A stretch of DNA of 64,000 nucleotides from Stratiolaelaps scimitus. Its lineage: Eukaryota > Arthropoda > Arachnida > Mesostigmata > Laelapidae. Under the pieces are notes generated by a model, which was not told the origin of the DNA, searched no databases, and saw only the letters and a list, made by a program, of their open reading frames with translations. Positions 52,102 to 63,544 of the stretch are shown here, piece after piece. The position numbers and the translations under genes are program-made. Position 1 is the first letter of the stretch. Each line of letters opens with the position of its first letter. The stretch lies in assembly GCA_019614645.1 (NCBI GenBank), contig JABWDB010000004.1, positions 23,994,001 to 24,058,000 of the forward strand. Reading direction: 5' to 3'.

Positions 52102-53438
52102 GTAAGTAGTCTTAATAATGGAACGATGATCACGGTTTGTTATTTTCACATATTATAATACAATAATAAGAAATTATTTTCCACAAAAATAAACAGTACT
52201 GTAAGATACGTATCGAAATTAAGAGCACGAGTATTTTGAAGTTGCTTTATTTATAATAGACTCGGCATGGAGTTGCGCTGAAAGAGACATCGTCAACCGT
52301 TTTTTAGGGTCTGTTATAAAATAAGATCTTAAATTGAAGACTGGATTTCCCGTATAGGATTCGTCATAAAAAGAGCGAACGCAACGATGCCAGATTACGG
52401 ACAGCCCTTCGAGGATCTTCACTTTAAATATAAAACCGAGTATATATTTTAAATATAAAAACGTTTCCCATAAAACCTAAATGAATATTGTCTTACCTAC
52501 CTTAGAATAAACATGGAGCGCAGTTTCTGGCTGCACTGTGCACATAGTATTATGATAATAGTTAAAGGGCATAATCAAGGCTACGTTTTCGACATATTTT
52601 GTTTCTTGGTATTCCGTCGAATATAAAATAACGTATTGAAAAAACCTACGCTGGGCCCGCCGTCCCTTACTAACCTATTCTCGTCGGAAGAGTGTTGTCG
52701 TGAGATTGTGGACATTTCCCGTAAGAATAACATCGTCTTCTAAGCCCCTGCTCGTGTTCGAGCGGAGTTCCCTTGAAAGTAGACGAGTTCCTCAACTCGA
52801 GGAATTTGCTCATCAAAGAGACTTCGTTTGCTTCGATAAGTAGACAACTTAAAAGTGGCAACTCGCTCGCCGAGTCAACTTACTAAGGGAGTGAGCGATT
52901 GCAGGGGACCCCCTGCGGTGAAGTCAGGACACCGCCAATTTGCGACAACAAAACTCACTGACGGATCGACAGACTGCGCTCCGACTTCCCAAGTCCTACC
53001 GCAGTCCCTAGTCGTGTTACCCATCTTGTGTTAAGCGTGTTACAGGGACTGCCTTAATCTCCGCTTTTCGGTCGCTTTTCCTTTGGACGTAAAGTCTAGC
53101 ATTCGCTCCTCACTCGGAATCCTTCGCGAAGCCTCGCTCTGCTACTGCGATACTTCACCTCCCGCACTTCAGCCCCAGCTAGAGCTAGTTTAAGGAGCTT
53201 CCGCAGGAGCGTCTCAGTACGGTGATGAGTATATTACCGCTCGAATGCCCGTATGCATCCATACCCACTAACCCCCTTTCAACGTTCGCCTTATAGCGGC
53301 GAGCTGCACAGAACCCCAGTCTTCCAGGCCATATATATATATAGGTAAATATCCACCTATAGGAATATATTTTTTGGAAGGGAAGGCTCCGAAGGATTCC
53401 TTTATTGCTACAATTCGAGTAGGAATTAGAGAACGGCA

Positions 53439-53440
<2 letters not shown>

Positions 53441-53475
<35 letters not shown>

Positions 53476-53552
53476 TATAATGCAATGGAGAATTCCCTCT
53501 GATCCTTTCCTCCGAAAAAAAAGAAAATATATATATATATATATATATATAT
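53441..53552. repeat. Two (TA)n microsatellites in intron 3
   Basis: TA runs at about 53441-53480 and 53527-53552, with a shorter one at 53331-53342. Confidence 0.85.
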
Positions 53553-53649
53553 TGCGCGTTCACTCTACCGTGCCATTCAGTCGCTCGGCAAAGGGCCAGA
53601 GTCTGGGTCTTTCTTCGCTTCGTTCTTTGCTCTCTCCTTAAACGAGCGC

Positions 53650-53820
53650 GACCAAAGGGAAACCAGCCCCGGTGTGCGTCTACTTGTCCGGGTTAGCGGA
53701 GAGAAAAGACGCCTTGCCGTTGAAGGAGGTCGACCCGGCCGGGCGCTTCATTAAGGCCAAGTTGGTGGTGATGCGGTTTAGACGGGTCGGCTTTTCCCGG
53801 ATAGGAACCACTATGTGACC
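53650..53820 (+). other. Open segment with protein-like composition inside intron 3
   Basis: A + strand frame reads APVCVYLSGLAERKDALPLK and then FIKAKLVVMRFRRVGFSRIG before a stop. The alternating basic and hydrophobic pattern looks more like a conserved protein than neighbouring chance frames. It might be part of a retroelement ORF1/gag or a cassette exon, but I cannot assign it and no good acceptor/donor pair in phase 1 was found. Confidence 0.25.
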
Positions 53821-54310
53821 TGGTAGAAGGAAGGCAGGAGTAGAGGGGTAGCTGAAGGGCGGCAGAAGATTCAAGCAGCTCTTAGTCCCCGATAGTCCCT
53901 TTGACTGTGAAAAAGAGGCGACCTTATTCTGTTTGATCGCGGAAGCATTTTCCTACAAATCCACTGTTGGAATCATTCAATCAAACTTATCTGGGCATAG
54001 ATACCTTGTTAACTTGGTCAACTTGTATATGGAGTATTAAACTAAAATGATAAAGAACGATCTGGTTTATAACTCCAGGTTTCTATAGCTATAGCCATTT
54101 GTCAAGTAAAAGTGCCCGGAAAAATTTTACTAATAAAATTGATCAAGTTTACTCTTATAGAATAGTAGTAATTGCAATGGCTTCTTTGAGTTTCCTGTGC
54201 AGAGTGATACCGACGTTTAGCTCAATTATGGTGCCTGGCACTACAGTGAAGTTACGTGGTTTCAGTCAAACTCAGTGAACAGACAAACTTTATTGGCTTT
54301 TTAATTCCAG

Positions 54311-54466
54311 TGCCACCGGTGCGTTTAGATATTAACGGAAGTCGTGGCCCAGAGGTGGTTTTCGCTGTGCAAGCGAACACGCGAATAGTTCTTACCTGCA
54401 CAGCGAAGAAAGCTCGACCAGCAGCCCGGATTCGGTGGTTCAGAAAATCAGTCGAACTTGTACCCG
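54311..54466 (+). CDS. sns-like: Ig domain 2, first half (exon 4)
   Basis: The exon follows the acceptor ttaattccag and ends at a gtaagt donor, phase 1-1. It encodes PPVRLDINGS at the domain boundary, then IVLTCTAKKARPAARIRWFRK, with the first cysteine at about residue 208 and the core Trp at about residue 221. The pattern Cys, short basic loop, Pro-Ala-Ala, Arg-Ile-x-Trp is that of the second Ig domain of SNS/nephrin proteins. The domain is completed by the exon at 58960, across a 4.5-kb intron that carries a decayed LINE. Confidence 0.87.
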
Positions 54467-57329
54467 GTAAGTATTACTAAGAAATAGGACCAAACATTTA
54501 TTTTTCTTTTTTAAGGAGTCATCCCTTATTTTTTTTTAGCATTTTATAAGGTTTTTTTAAGAACTAGCATTTAAGAATATCATTTTAAAAGGATTCATCC
54601 CGTCGTTTGGTATCGCTTTTTCAGATCAGGTGCCAACAAAAGAAATTAACATTTAGCACTAATATAAACAGAATCGACTTATTGATAGTGAATCGTGGTA
54701 CGACACTAATATTATAAAATCAATGTTCCTTAATTAGGGCATACTTTATTGTTCTATAACAGCACCCCTTTTGGTGTTAACTATTCTCACTGTCAATTTT
54801 CCTCAATCTGCACGTTAGTACGATTATTCGGGCATAGCTACTTAAATTATAAGCTAAGTTAGTGAGCTGTACGCTACAGAGGAAGTTCAAGGGCCTTTTC
54901 CGACGTGGATAGGCGGACCTTGTAAGGCGCCTTGTAGTGAATCTGTCTGTGAGGCTGACTGCGACGACTGGTCGCAGGAAGTGCTCAGAGGTCGCCTTGG
55001 GGTGGCTGATACATTAGTGTGAGAAAGGCCAGGACGGTAACGGGGGCGAAAGTAGGGGCGGCACTAGGCTGCTGGCACTTCAGGGAAGTTCCATCAGGAC
55101 GCGTTAAGGAACCAGAATGAAGCCAGCCGTCCGGCCGTCCAGGACCGTCAGCAGACGGTCGGTAGCTCGATACGGCCTCGGCAGAACGGGAGGTAACGTA
55201 CGATGCTACGTACGGTCGAGAATTTGCCAGATCAGATCAGGGCTTAACGACATTTCTGCAGAAGACGACGCGCTGCCTTCTCCTCTGTCCGGTCGCTCTG
55301 CTTCCGCCTACGCCGCCGGCATCCATCCAGCACCTTCAACACAAATGCTACCATATACCAGTGAATGTGCGTTCTTATTCTTGGTCCTCCTGCCTTCCTT
55401 TTCCCCCTGTTTCGGACGGCTACCCCCACTAAATATAGTGGCTGTATCTACCTCCACATGTACCTACCGCTGCTGCTGCCACTACTACTACTACAATATA
55501 TGTACCAACTACTGTGTATCCTAAGGGGCCCACGACACATCTCCGATGCGCCCTTGGGACGCACCACTAGACATCTCGCTGACCTTGAATAGCTTATTTG
55601 GAGTTTGCCGACACGGCATCTTCTATTCTCACTACCGGAGGACACACACGCACAACAAGGAACATGCCTGTTTGCTGGAATTTTCGTACCGTAGCTGGTT
55701 CGTTGGTTGCTCGTCGCTTTATCCCGGCGGTCGACTACCAAATTTTCGCTTACCTCCATATGCCACCAGAACGTCAGCCAAACAGAAGTGTCCCGAAGCG
55801 TTTGCGTCATGGGAGCAGGAATTTGCTCGACTGCGCTGGGAGGCGGATCTGGCTTCGGCGCATCTCGCGTATATGTTGGTTAGACTGGCTAGCTCGGAAC
55901 TAGCTACCCGCCCTCGTAGGGGTTGTCAACGACACGGTGTAGACAGTACCTCTTGCAGACAACAGAACAGCTGCGATCAACTGGGGAACCACACGCCTTT
56001 CCAGATCCACCACCCATCCAAGCAATGCTCTTCCGCCTGCCCTATTCTGCCATACTACATGATAGGACCTTTCCGAATCTTCATCGTGCTCTAGCCACTA
56101 ACACACGGGGCGGTAGGGAAAGTAGGTTTGGCACGACTGCACAAATTTGCATGAACTCATTTCCATACGGTTTTTAGAGATCGCTTGACGAGGTTAGGCG
56201 GCGCCCTTGCCAAGCTAGTTTTGGCAGAGACCTCCCCGCCTAACAGGACGAGATCCGGCCGGCTAGATAGCAGCGACTCAACGAGCATATACAATGTACT
56301 ATAGAAGCCTGCTGCAGCATGGGGATATCTGTGAGCGTAAGGGGGTCCTAGGCACTGCAAAGAAGAGGAGAGAGTGCTCGAAGGATCCTTCAGGGGACGT
56401 TTGTGTGCGGCCCACGGCGCCTGGTCCCAGAGCACTTCTGTTCTGTTGACGTGTGCCTATAATGACATGTCGGTCGGTGGCTGTCGTTGACTGCCGGCCC
56501 GACCAGAGTTGGCTTGATGCTTCAATCTCATCTCAGGGGAACTAAAGGGGACGGGCGCTGTGATGAACATCTGCTATCTGCGTGCTTACGATGAGCAGAC
56601 GATCGAGCGATCAGGCCAGTGGTTTGCCAGTCTATGGGTGTGTGCCAATAGCGACGGTACATGTGGGCAATAGATTAGATGCTGGAGCTGACTGACCTGT
56701 GGCGTCTTCACGCTTCCAAGTTAGGGCGTAGGAAAGGAAGTACTGCATAGTAGTGGTATGTATTATATGATGATGTCTACATTCAGGCAGACATGCTGAT
56801 CAAGCTCGAAAGCTCTAATCTACTGATGTAGTTAGCTAATAAGGCCAAAGCCACAATGTAGAGGTTAGCCCGGGCCGGGCAACTACCAGGAAGATGACCA
56901 TAGAAGCAAACCGTGGCACAAGCAGCTGATTATTTACTGTTAGCGTTTGCGGGCTGTGCGCCATCCATACATACTACAATCTATAAATAGAATATAATAG
57001 AAACTTCTTTATTTTCACGTAGGGGAGCGTAGGGGAGTGGTGAATTTGATAATTAACCAAATTACCGACCTTGAAAAATGTTAGGGGACACGTCCTTGTT
57101 GTGGGACAGTTTGGACATACGCCAGGACAATATGCTACTGGTGAGCTCAGTTCGAGCCGTAACTTTAGGACTCATAATATGGTCGTTGGACAAATTGCTG
57201 TGGTTGCTCTGCTCGACCATATTTCTACGCCTGATTTGTTTTGGAATAACTATTCTTTCTACGGCAGATGACAACAATCGGTGGTAGATCTAGCATTCAT
57301 TTCACGTGAACCCCTCCACCTCAGGCGTC

Positions 57330-57880
57330 TCAAAAGTTTATTTTGAATACTCAAAAATGTTTATGAAGCTCTCATACAGGGGAACGGTACATTATGTTTG
57401 ATAACACAATCGCTTTGTACAACCTTATTTACACATCAGGACCTTTAACAAAAAAGCAACTGAAGACCGCATGTACGCATGTAAATGTTACCGGCCTTTA
57501 CTGAGTGAGATAACTAAAATAAACCATACGGCCGTAACATTCACATCAAGGTCACGTATGAGCTGAGCACAAGGAAGTGTTCTGTTGTCAATATTAAAGT
57601 CATATGGGTAGAGATCACTCCTAGGTACGGTCACTTATGTGTAAGAGCAATATATCTTTGACTATCAACAGGCGAACTCCATAAATAGCCTCTTCGAGGC
57701 GACCATAAGAGCTAGAGGAATTTAGAGGTCAATCAATTTCCAAATCGTCAGCATACTGCAGGTGGTGTTCACCAAAAGGGAAATAACCATTAATGTCCAG
57801 AACAAAGATTGTATATAGTAAAGGTGAGGCGCAATCAGCCTGAGGTATACCAGAAGATATGGGATGTGTAAATGCACACA
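57330..57880 (-). pseudogene. Decayed non-LTR retrotransposon (LINE) reverse transcriptase
   Basis: Read on the minus strand from about 57870, one frame gives SSGIPQ, then SPLLYTIFVLDING and HLQYADDLEID. These match the GxPQG...SPLLF...NDI and YADD blocks of LINE reverse transcriptases; the catalytic Tyr-Ala-Asp-Asp lies at about 57744-57758. A stop follows within a few codons. In other frames the sequence continues with LIRDLDVNV, resembling the 'vrDLGV' block. About 110 codons after YADD it gives LYKAIVLSNIMYRSPV, the thumb motif. Order and spacing match CR1/Jockey-like elements, but at least two frame changes and several stops show it is dead. It lies antisense in intron 4 of the SNS-like gene. 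Confidence 0.75.
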
Positions 57881-57881
57881 T

Positions 57882-57902
57882 GAATAATAATAATAATAAT
57901 AA
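57882..57902. repeat. (AAT)n microsatellite
   Basis: Trinucleotide run directly upstream, in LINE orientation, of the minus-strand reverse transcriptase relic. Confidence 0.85.
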
Positions 57903-58959
57903 CGCTAATTAATAATGCAATCAGATGTTACTTATTTATAAAACGCACAGATGGCTATTCCCTTACCATTGGGGAGTCGATTTATGAAAGTGCCCAGCGT
58001 CACTGGAGCGCGTGTCAGTCAGCTATGCGAACACATGGTGATACCATGTCGCAAATCTCTCGAATCACTGTATTTGGCGTTTCAAATATGCACCATTAAG
58101 CCTATTATCAAAACAAGGTTCGTTTTTGTCAATCGCGATATAGTGAGGTTCTGCGATGTCGAGTACATTGTCATAGATATACTAAGTCTATACGTAAGAG
58201 GCTTCATAAACCGTATTCGAGACCTCCTAACGCCATTATCTCTCTCTCTCTATCGAATCGCAAATCGCTAGACGACTGTCTGTAAGTCGACATACTCCGT
58301 ACAGTCACTCTATCGAAAATAGTGCCCTATTCGACGTTCGTAATAAGCCATACGTAAATACTGCTATTGATTATACCACATTTCACTATAATCGTATAGC
58401 TGACTCGTTCTAATGAGATCACGATCCAGATCTAGCTATGATCTAGTCGAATCGCTTCGATGTACGCCGCCACTGGCTCAAACGTTCAGCCTCCGATAGA
58501 GAACAGCTGCTGCAGAGAGTCAAGGCCACATGGTCCTTAAATTCGGCGATTGTTTAGTCGCTTGCGTAGTATCGAGTCATTGAAATGTTAATAGAATATA
58601 ACCCCCGTCGAGTAGATAAATTCTGCCAGCTCTGCTGTAGTAGCAAAAAAATGTGAATCCTACGAACATGTCCAGATGTTCTCGGGCTGAATTTCACCCA
58701 ACATTGAAGCTTCACGGATTAACTTTACGGGACACGTCTGGCAGCTGCTATGTCAGCGCTAGAAAAACGCAAATACAATGGCCTACTGTAGTGTTGTTTA
58801 TTTATTTTTTTTTATTCAAAAATAGCTTTCATATCGAACCGAAAACAGGCTAATCAGCCTCGATCAGTCTTTGCCGTATCACATCTGTCAATACTCTGTG
58901 CTCATCTTTGTGTATTCCTGCTGTGCTGACTTATGTTGCGTTGCTTTTGCATTCAACAG

Positions 58960-59169
58960 AGGCTGCCCGGACGTCGACTATCGAAGAGACGGAACGTCGC
59001 GTAACGACAGTATCGTCCATCACACTATGGCCTAGTCAATCGGTACTCAATGACCAGTACTCGTGCGAGGCGCTCCACCCGGCGCTTCAGCCAGCGTCAG
59101 GTGGTAATGTTGGTGGTATCAACATTGCTGGCAAACATATGAAGATCACAGCTGTAGTGCGCGTTATGA
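58960..59169 (+). CDS. sns-like: Ig domain 2, second half (exon 5)
   Basis: The exon starts after attcaacag and ends at a gtaagt donor, phase 1-1, and has the 69 whole codons expected for the rest of Ig2. It encodes RRVTTVSSITL, a typical E strand, then QYSCEALHPAL with the second domain cysteine at about residue 266. The motif Cys-Glu-Ala-x-His-x-Ala-Leu is shared with SNS and nephrin Ig2. A Gly-rich insertion (GGNVGGINIAG) between the F and G strands is longer than I would expect for the family and may be lineage-specific. Confidence 0.88.
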
Positions 59170-59925
59170 GTAAGTACGGTAGGGAACAGTAGCGAATTTC
59201 GATTGTCTATCATAGAAACTACTAGTAATTAATAATGATAATAAATAATAGCAATAATAAACGGCCTTCTGCTATACAGCATTCAGCTAGTAGCATAGTT
59301 AGATAGGGGGAATTTTCTTTCAATGTTAAATGTAGGTTGTTTACCTTAAGCGAGCATTAAATATGTTTGTCTCCGATTGGCAGCTGCAGTCAATTTTGAG
59401 ATTGTCAAATACAATGACTGCGGAGACTATCTATAGTCCAGACATAATTTAGATAAATGTGATGGCAGATTTTAGTTATTTTTTTTTTGGAGCTAGCCTT
59501 CAGCTGTTCCTCTATCTGGCAGGCCTCAGAACTTAACGTTTTAGGTATTACTATTAAGACCTGTCGGGGCCACTTTTGCTTATTCTCTTCCTTACTCGTA
59601 TCTGGCAAGATTTTAGTCTTTTCATTGAATTATTATCGATAGATGTAGTGGGTAAGGTCAACTGTATCGTCTTTATTTTTTTTAAATGGCCTCATCGTCT
59701 TGTATCATTTGTGCATCGCTAACAGCATTTCGACGTCGTCATTAAAACGCGAAAGAGTACGAAAGCCTTTTTGTGAACCTCTGTGTCCAGCTAAGTACAA
59801 TCTTGACTCTGCCACATAATTCTACTCATTATGTGGTAAATTGTCTAGTTACTAGATAACCAGTTATTATTATTATTAAAATGTATTAGTGCTGTCAATA
59901 TATTATTCGTTTATGTTTAAATAAA

Positions 59926-59935
59926 GGAATAGGCT
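59926..59935. repeat. Target-site duplication, left copy
   Basis: The 10 bases ggaataggct are repeated exactly at 60112-60121 on the other side of the SINE. Confidence 0.75.
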
Positions 59936-60111
59936 AATGTTTTGAGGCTGGCTCTCAGCCTTAACCATTTAACGTCTATGGTATTACTTTTGCATTGCTT
60001 CGTAAGACGGACCCCAAAAATGCAAACGTTAAACGGTGTGAATCGAATCCGTGCACCTACGTGTCCTGCGGTTGCACGCGGCTGTTCCACCGCGCTACCG
60101 GCCTCGATAGG
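59936..60111 (-). mobile_element. tRNA-derived SINE flanked by a 10-bp target-site duplication
   Basis: The 10-bp sequence ggaataggct occurs at 59926-59935 and again at 60112-60121. The 176 bases between begin, on the minus strand, with a tRNA-like head: ccggtagcgcggtgg resembles a pol III A box, and about 45 bases later ggattcgattc resembles a B box. The 3' part, toward 59936, is not tRNA-like and ends ctcaaaaca. Length, box order and flanking duplication fit a SINE insertion in the minus direction inside intron 5. The exact duplication suggests a fairly recent insertion. Confidence 0.75.
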
Positions 60112-60121
60112 GGAATAGGCT
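60112..60121. repeat. Target-site duplication, right copy
   Basis: This is the exact second copy of ggaataggct, bordering the tRNA-like head of the SINE. Confidence 0.75.
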
Positions 60122-62618
60122 GTGTTATTTTTGACCTACTTAATTTAGAGTATGCGAAACACGTATCTCTTGTCATGACCGAGTCAACTTCAAGTGATTT
60201 AACCAAGGTGGGCCTACGTAATTCGTCCTTCAAGATTCTTTATAATTCGCAATGCGCAAAACATAATGGGACCTGCTCCACCGCAGTGCTCGACGGCCAC
60301 GTGCGAGCGCACCATTCACTGTGAAAATCGTCAACTTTTTCGTAAAATTTTACCGCTATTTTGCGATTATTGGCGATCCTTATACACAGAGCATTCTGCA
60401 AACTGCTCAGGGCCATTACGCATATCTCTGTGCAGGCCAGATTATTATCGATAATGATGAGTTTGTACATAAGAGTCGATTCCAAATGGACATAATCACA
60501 ACGAAGTGGGCATTATGACCAGTCCACAATTACAATCAGAATTACCCTGAGCAATCAACGCTGTGTGATTTGACTCCATAGTTCTCCTCGCTGGAAATAT
60601 TTATCTCGCATCTAATGGTCCTCATGGACGATGTAAATGATGAGGAGACATCTATATCAGCAGCAGTAATCATTGCCAAAGAATAACTCTTACTTTTTTT
60701 CTGGAATATCTGGCGCTTCCTGGAACACGTTTGCGAGCACAGGGCCTAACCTGCGGTGTGAGTTGTTCAACAGGCTCATGGACCCATACATACTTAGACA
60801 CTTACAAAGTTGCAGTAGTATGCTGCACTCGTGTGTGCTTGTTGCCTCCGCCGCCACAGCCGCCACCGATCATCAGCCCTGCAACGCATGGTGCTGTTGT
60901 TGCTACTACCGTTATTGTCGCCGTTGCCAAATCACTGACAATGCCAGCAACCGAATGCTAAGCAAAAACGTAGCTCGCTCAATGGCTATCTAGTGGGGAT
61001 AGCTGGCTAGAACCAGGCAAGGCTGTGATTGGAGTGCTGCACCATCACATCCGCAACTTGCGGCGGCGGCGGCGACAACGACGACGACAACAACAACAAC
61101 AACACCAACAACAATGTTTGCCCGACCGCTTGCCCAGCCCCGGCCGCCAAATACGTAAACAAATCGTGCAGCCTTGACAGCAGCAAGGACTGAAAAGTGC
61201 CATTCACAATCCAGCCCAAACACGATCCACGTTCACTATCGTCTGCGCGAGTCCAGGATACCTCGCTAGCGCTCTCCCCCTCTCGGCTCCACACCGACCA
61301 TCCGGCCCTGGCTCCACTTGCGAAAAGCCTGGTGGCTTGGGTTTCGATTTGTCTACACTCCTCCTACCCTGTGTCTGCTGGTCGACGCGAGCGGGCGGCT
61401 GTATACTTGGTCGTATTGTTGCCTGTGGTGCCTTCTCGCTTTCTGTTCCAGATAGCCGTTCCTGTTACGCTGCATATCCTATTTATTCCCACTGCGTCGA
61501 GCGTACAAGGCCGAGGCCTACGACCAGCTGAGCCGCATGCAGGCTTCACAAGGCCCTTTCACTGCCGTGACAGCGTCAGAGGTTCGCTTCTCGGTCTCAT
61601 TGTCAAGTGTGCTGCCACTACCACCGTCCGTTGTAGTAGCAGCAGCAGCAGCGTCAAGGCTGTCCTACGTCGAATGCCTAACCGTTACACGTTGTCCCCC
61701 TCATCTGTCTGCCGAGCTCACCGACCTATTGCGAGGCTGAAACGCTAGAACAGGACTCACTAGAAGCAGACAAATAACCGAGAGTCAAACAAGCGAGAGA
61801 ACCTAATAATAATAATAATAATATAAGATAATAGACGGAAGCGTTTCTCGTTGTGCTAAAGCACATTAGATAGAACCTATCTGAATAGAGCTTGCAGATG
61901 GATAGATCGATAGATACATAAGTTCCTTCTGTGCAAAGCCCATTTTATTTATTATACATTGGACTTGACCCACTCCGGACGGAAACACTTCATATGTGCT
62001 ATGCGCTTCAATCCATTAAAGGGGACCCCGTCTGCGGTTGCTTCGAGGAATCGTTTTCAAAGCAGACCTCAATACAAAGGCATTATTGCTTTCCGCAGGG
62101 CATTTCGTTGCCTCGTATTACCTGACGACTCAACTATGAAGGTCACGCTTCAAGGCCATGTACTAGTCGATTCGCTTAGGACAAGCGCCGAATGTGTTTG
62201 TCTACGCGTTGATTACAGTGTTATGCTGTAGTAACCTGTCCTCGAATGGACAGATGGACTCGGGCTTGGTTAATCTCTCTTGTGGCATTCAATAGTCGAT
62301 GGTAATAGGGGGATGATGCAAACCGACGGAAATGCATTTATTAAATTCTATCAGTGGATATAGTTAGTATTAATGCAATGAAATACTTAGTGACACTAAA
62401 TCTAATAATAGCTAGTTGCTAAGACCATTTTAGCCTATTATCGAACATTTTCAATGATAAAATAATATACACACAAAAAAAAATATTTTCGAAATGGTCA
62501 TCGGCGCCAATGGGCAATTATAGGAAAGTAATTAACAACTGTACATTTTATGTCATATTGAAACAAACACAAACCTCTAATGTGTTTTATGTCCGTCCGG
62601 CGAACTGTAACCTTTCAG

Positions 62619-62789
62619 CGGCTCCGAACTCGACTCGAATCGAGGGCTACTCGGAAAGAACTCCTGTTCGAGAGGGTGACGTGTTGAATCTGGTGTGCCA
62701 ATCGCGAGGGGGCAACCCCCCTCCAAATCTTCTCTGGCTTCGTGACGGCGTCCCACTGCCCCCAGAGATCATCACTCAACGGACAAAGG
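62619..62789 (+). CDS. sns-like: Ig domain 3, first half (exon 6)
   Basis: The exon starts after cctttcag, phase 1. It encodes IEGYSERTPVREGD and then LNLVCQSRGGNPPPNLLWLRDG, with the first cysteine at about residue 327 and Trp at about residue 340. The Ser-Arg-Gly-Gly-Asn-Pro-Pro stretch before the core Trp is the hallmark of the third Ig domain of SNS/Hibris and nephrin. The donor is placed at 62790 (gtaccc) because it is the only nearby GT that keeps phase 1 and rejoins the next exon. It is weaker than every other donor in this gene. Without splicing, the frame ends at a TAA at 62804-62806. Confidence 0.85.
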
Positions 62790-62964
62790 GTACCCAGCGA
62801 CGCTAACGCCTATGAAATGGGGCTTACCGGCTCACACTCACGCGTATCACATATATATATATACATACCCTGAATTATAATGACACTAGTTTATTCATGA
62901 TAAGTGCATCATTTTAATTTGATACAAGAATAGGTTTAAGGATGGCCAAATTTACGTTGACAGC

Positions 62965-63050
62965 TAAGTAAAGTAAAGCTTTATTGGTTTCTTAAAGGAG
63001 CTGCAATTTCTAAATGCTTAAGTAGGCTTCTGGTTAGAAATATAAATGTG
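62965..63050 (-). mobile_element. Retroposon 3' end (family 2, second minus copy)
   Basis: The plus-strand text taaagctttattggtttctt followed by aaaggagctgca aligns with the copy at 8520 (aaggcttcattgatttatga, aaaggaactgca) and with the opposite-oriented copy at 51.03 kb. It starts with a short aagta/aagtaa tandem tail. The tRNA-like head is not recognisable here. Confidence 0.55.
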
Positions 63051-63102
63051 ATTCCACAGTCGAGGTAAATCCTGCTCCAGCTTGACTAGCCTGTCGTAAA
63101 CG

Positions 63103-63136
<34 letters not shown>
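63103..63136. repeat. (TA)n microsatellite
   Basis: Uninterrupted TA dinucleotides in intron 6. Confidence 0.9.
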
Positions 63137-63140
<4 letters not shown>

Positions 63141-63544
63141 GACCGTGACAATAGAGTGTTTAAGTTTGTTCCTATCCGGGAAATTCAATTTTTAGTATTT
63201 ACATATTTTGGCGATGTATTTAAAACTACAATCCTAGGTATTACTTAAAATGCTCCTTAAACAGACCACGTGCGAATCGTATTCTCTCCTATAAATATAA
63301 ATACATATATATAGTACTGCCCGTCAAATCAGTTGAACTTCGTTAGACCACAGCTATCATTAGGAATTTCATGCAAAATGCTATACATTTGCACAAAAGA
63401 TCATGAGTATTTGCATATCTCAGAGTAAACGCGAACCTCTCGAGATGAAAACACTCTAGCAACACAAAAATAATACCAGACCTAATTGGTAGGTAATTCG
63501 AATCGAAAATGTGAGCATTTTTGTGGATCCTTGCCGATTTGTAG

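Larger units (their letters stand above)
52102..54310 (+). other. Intron 3 of the SNS-like gene (2.2 kb)
   Basis: The intron is bounded by gtaagt and ttaattccag. It holds a GC-elevated block (about 52.65-53.9 kb) interrupted by three (TA)n microsatellites at about 53331-53342, 53441-53480 and 53527-53552. An open + strand segment at 53650-53820 reads like a conserved protein, but I cannot name a family for it. Confidence 0.6.
54467..58959 (+). other. Intron 4 of the SNS-like gene (4.5 kb)
   Basis: The intron is bounded by gtaagt and attcaacag. It contains a CpG-rich, ORF-shadowed block at about 54.9-56.5 kb and a decayed LINE on the - strand at about 57.33-57.88 kb. An (AAT)n tract lies at 57882-57902 and a short CT tract near 58240-58252. 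The 182-codon + strand ORF at 55546-56094 has no recognisable family and overlaps other ORFs, so I do not call it. Confidence 0.6.
59170..62618 (+). other. Intron 5 of the SNS-like gene (3.4 kb)
   Basis: The intron is bounded by gtaagt and cctttcag. It contains the tRNA-derived SINE with target-site duplication at 59926-60121. A trinucleotide-rich CpG block lies at about 61.0-61.75 kb, with GGC and ACA repeats near 61050-61110. An (AAT)n tract is at 61806-61824. No exon-like segment was seen. Confidence 0.6.
62790..63544 (+). other. Intron 6 of the SNS-like gene (0.75 kb)
   Basis: The intron is bounded by the weak donor gtaccc and the acceptor tttgtag. It carries a (TA)n tract at about 62850-62865, a minus-oriented retroposon 3' end at about 62965-63050, and a (TA)n microsatellite at 63103-63136. 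Confidence 0.65.

Noticed and set aside
54284..54303. aaactttattggctttttaa, similar to the 3' end of the short retroposon family
   Set aside because: It is part of the pyrimidine-rich acceptor region of exon 4. The match is too short and lacks a tandem tail.
55546..56094. 182-codon plus-strand ORF in intron 4
   Set aside because: No similarity, and it would have to be skipped for the Ig2 halves to join in phase.
60040..60111. Possible functional tRNA gene on the minus strand
   Set aside because: A and B boxes are present, but the sequence sits inside a target-site-duplicated insertion and does not close a cloverleaf.
61197..61748. 183-codon plus-strand ORF in intron 5
   Set aside because: GC-rich, low-complexity (Ser run), no domain, no phase-1 splice sites linking it to neighbouring exons.
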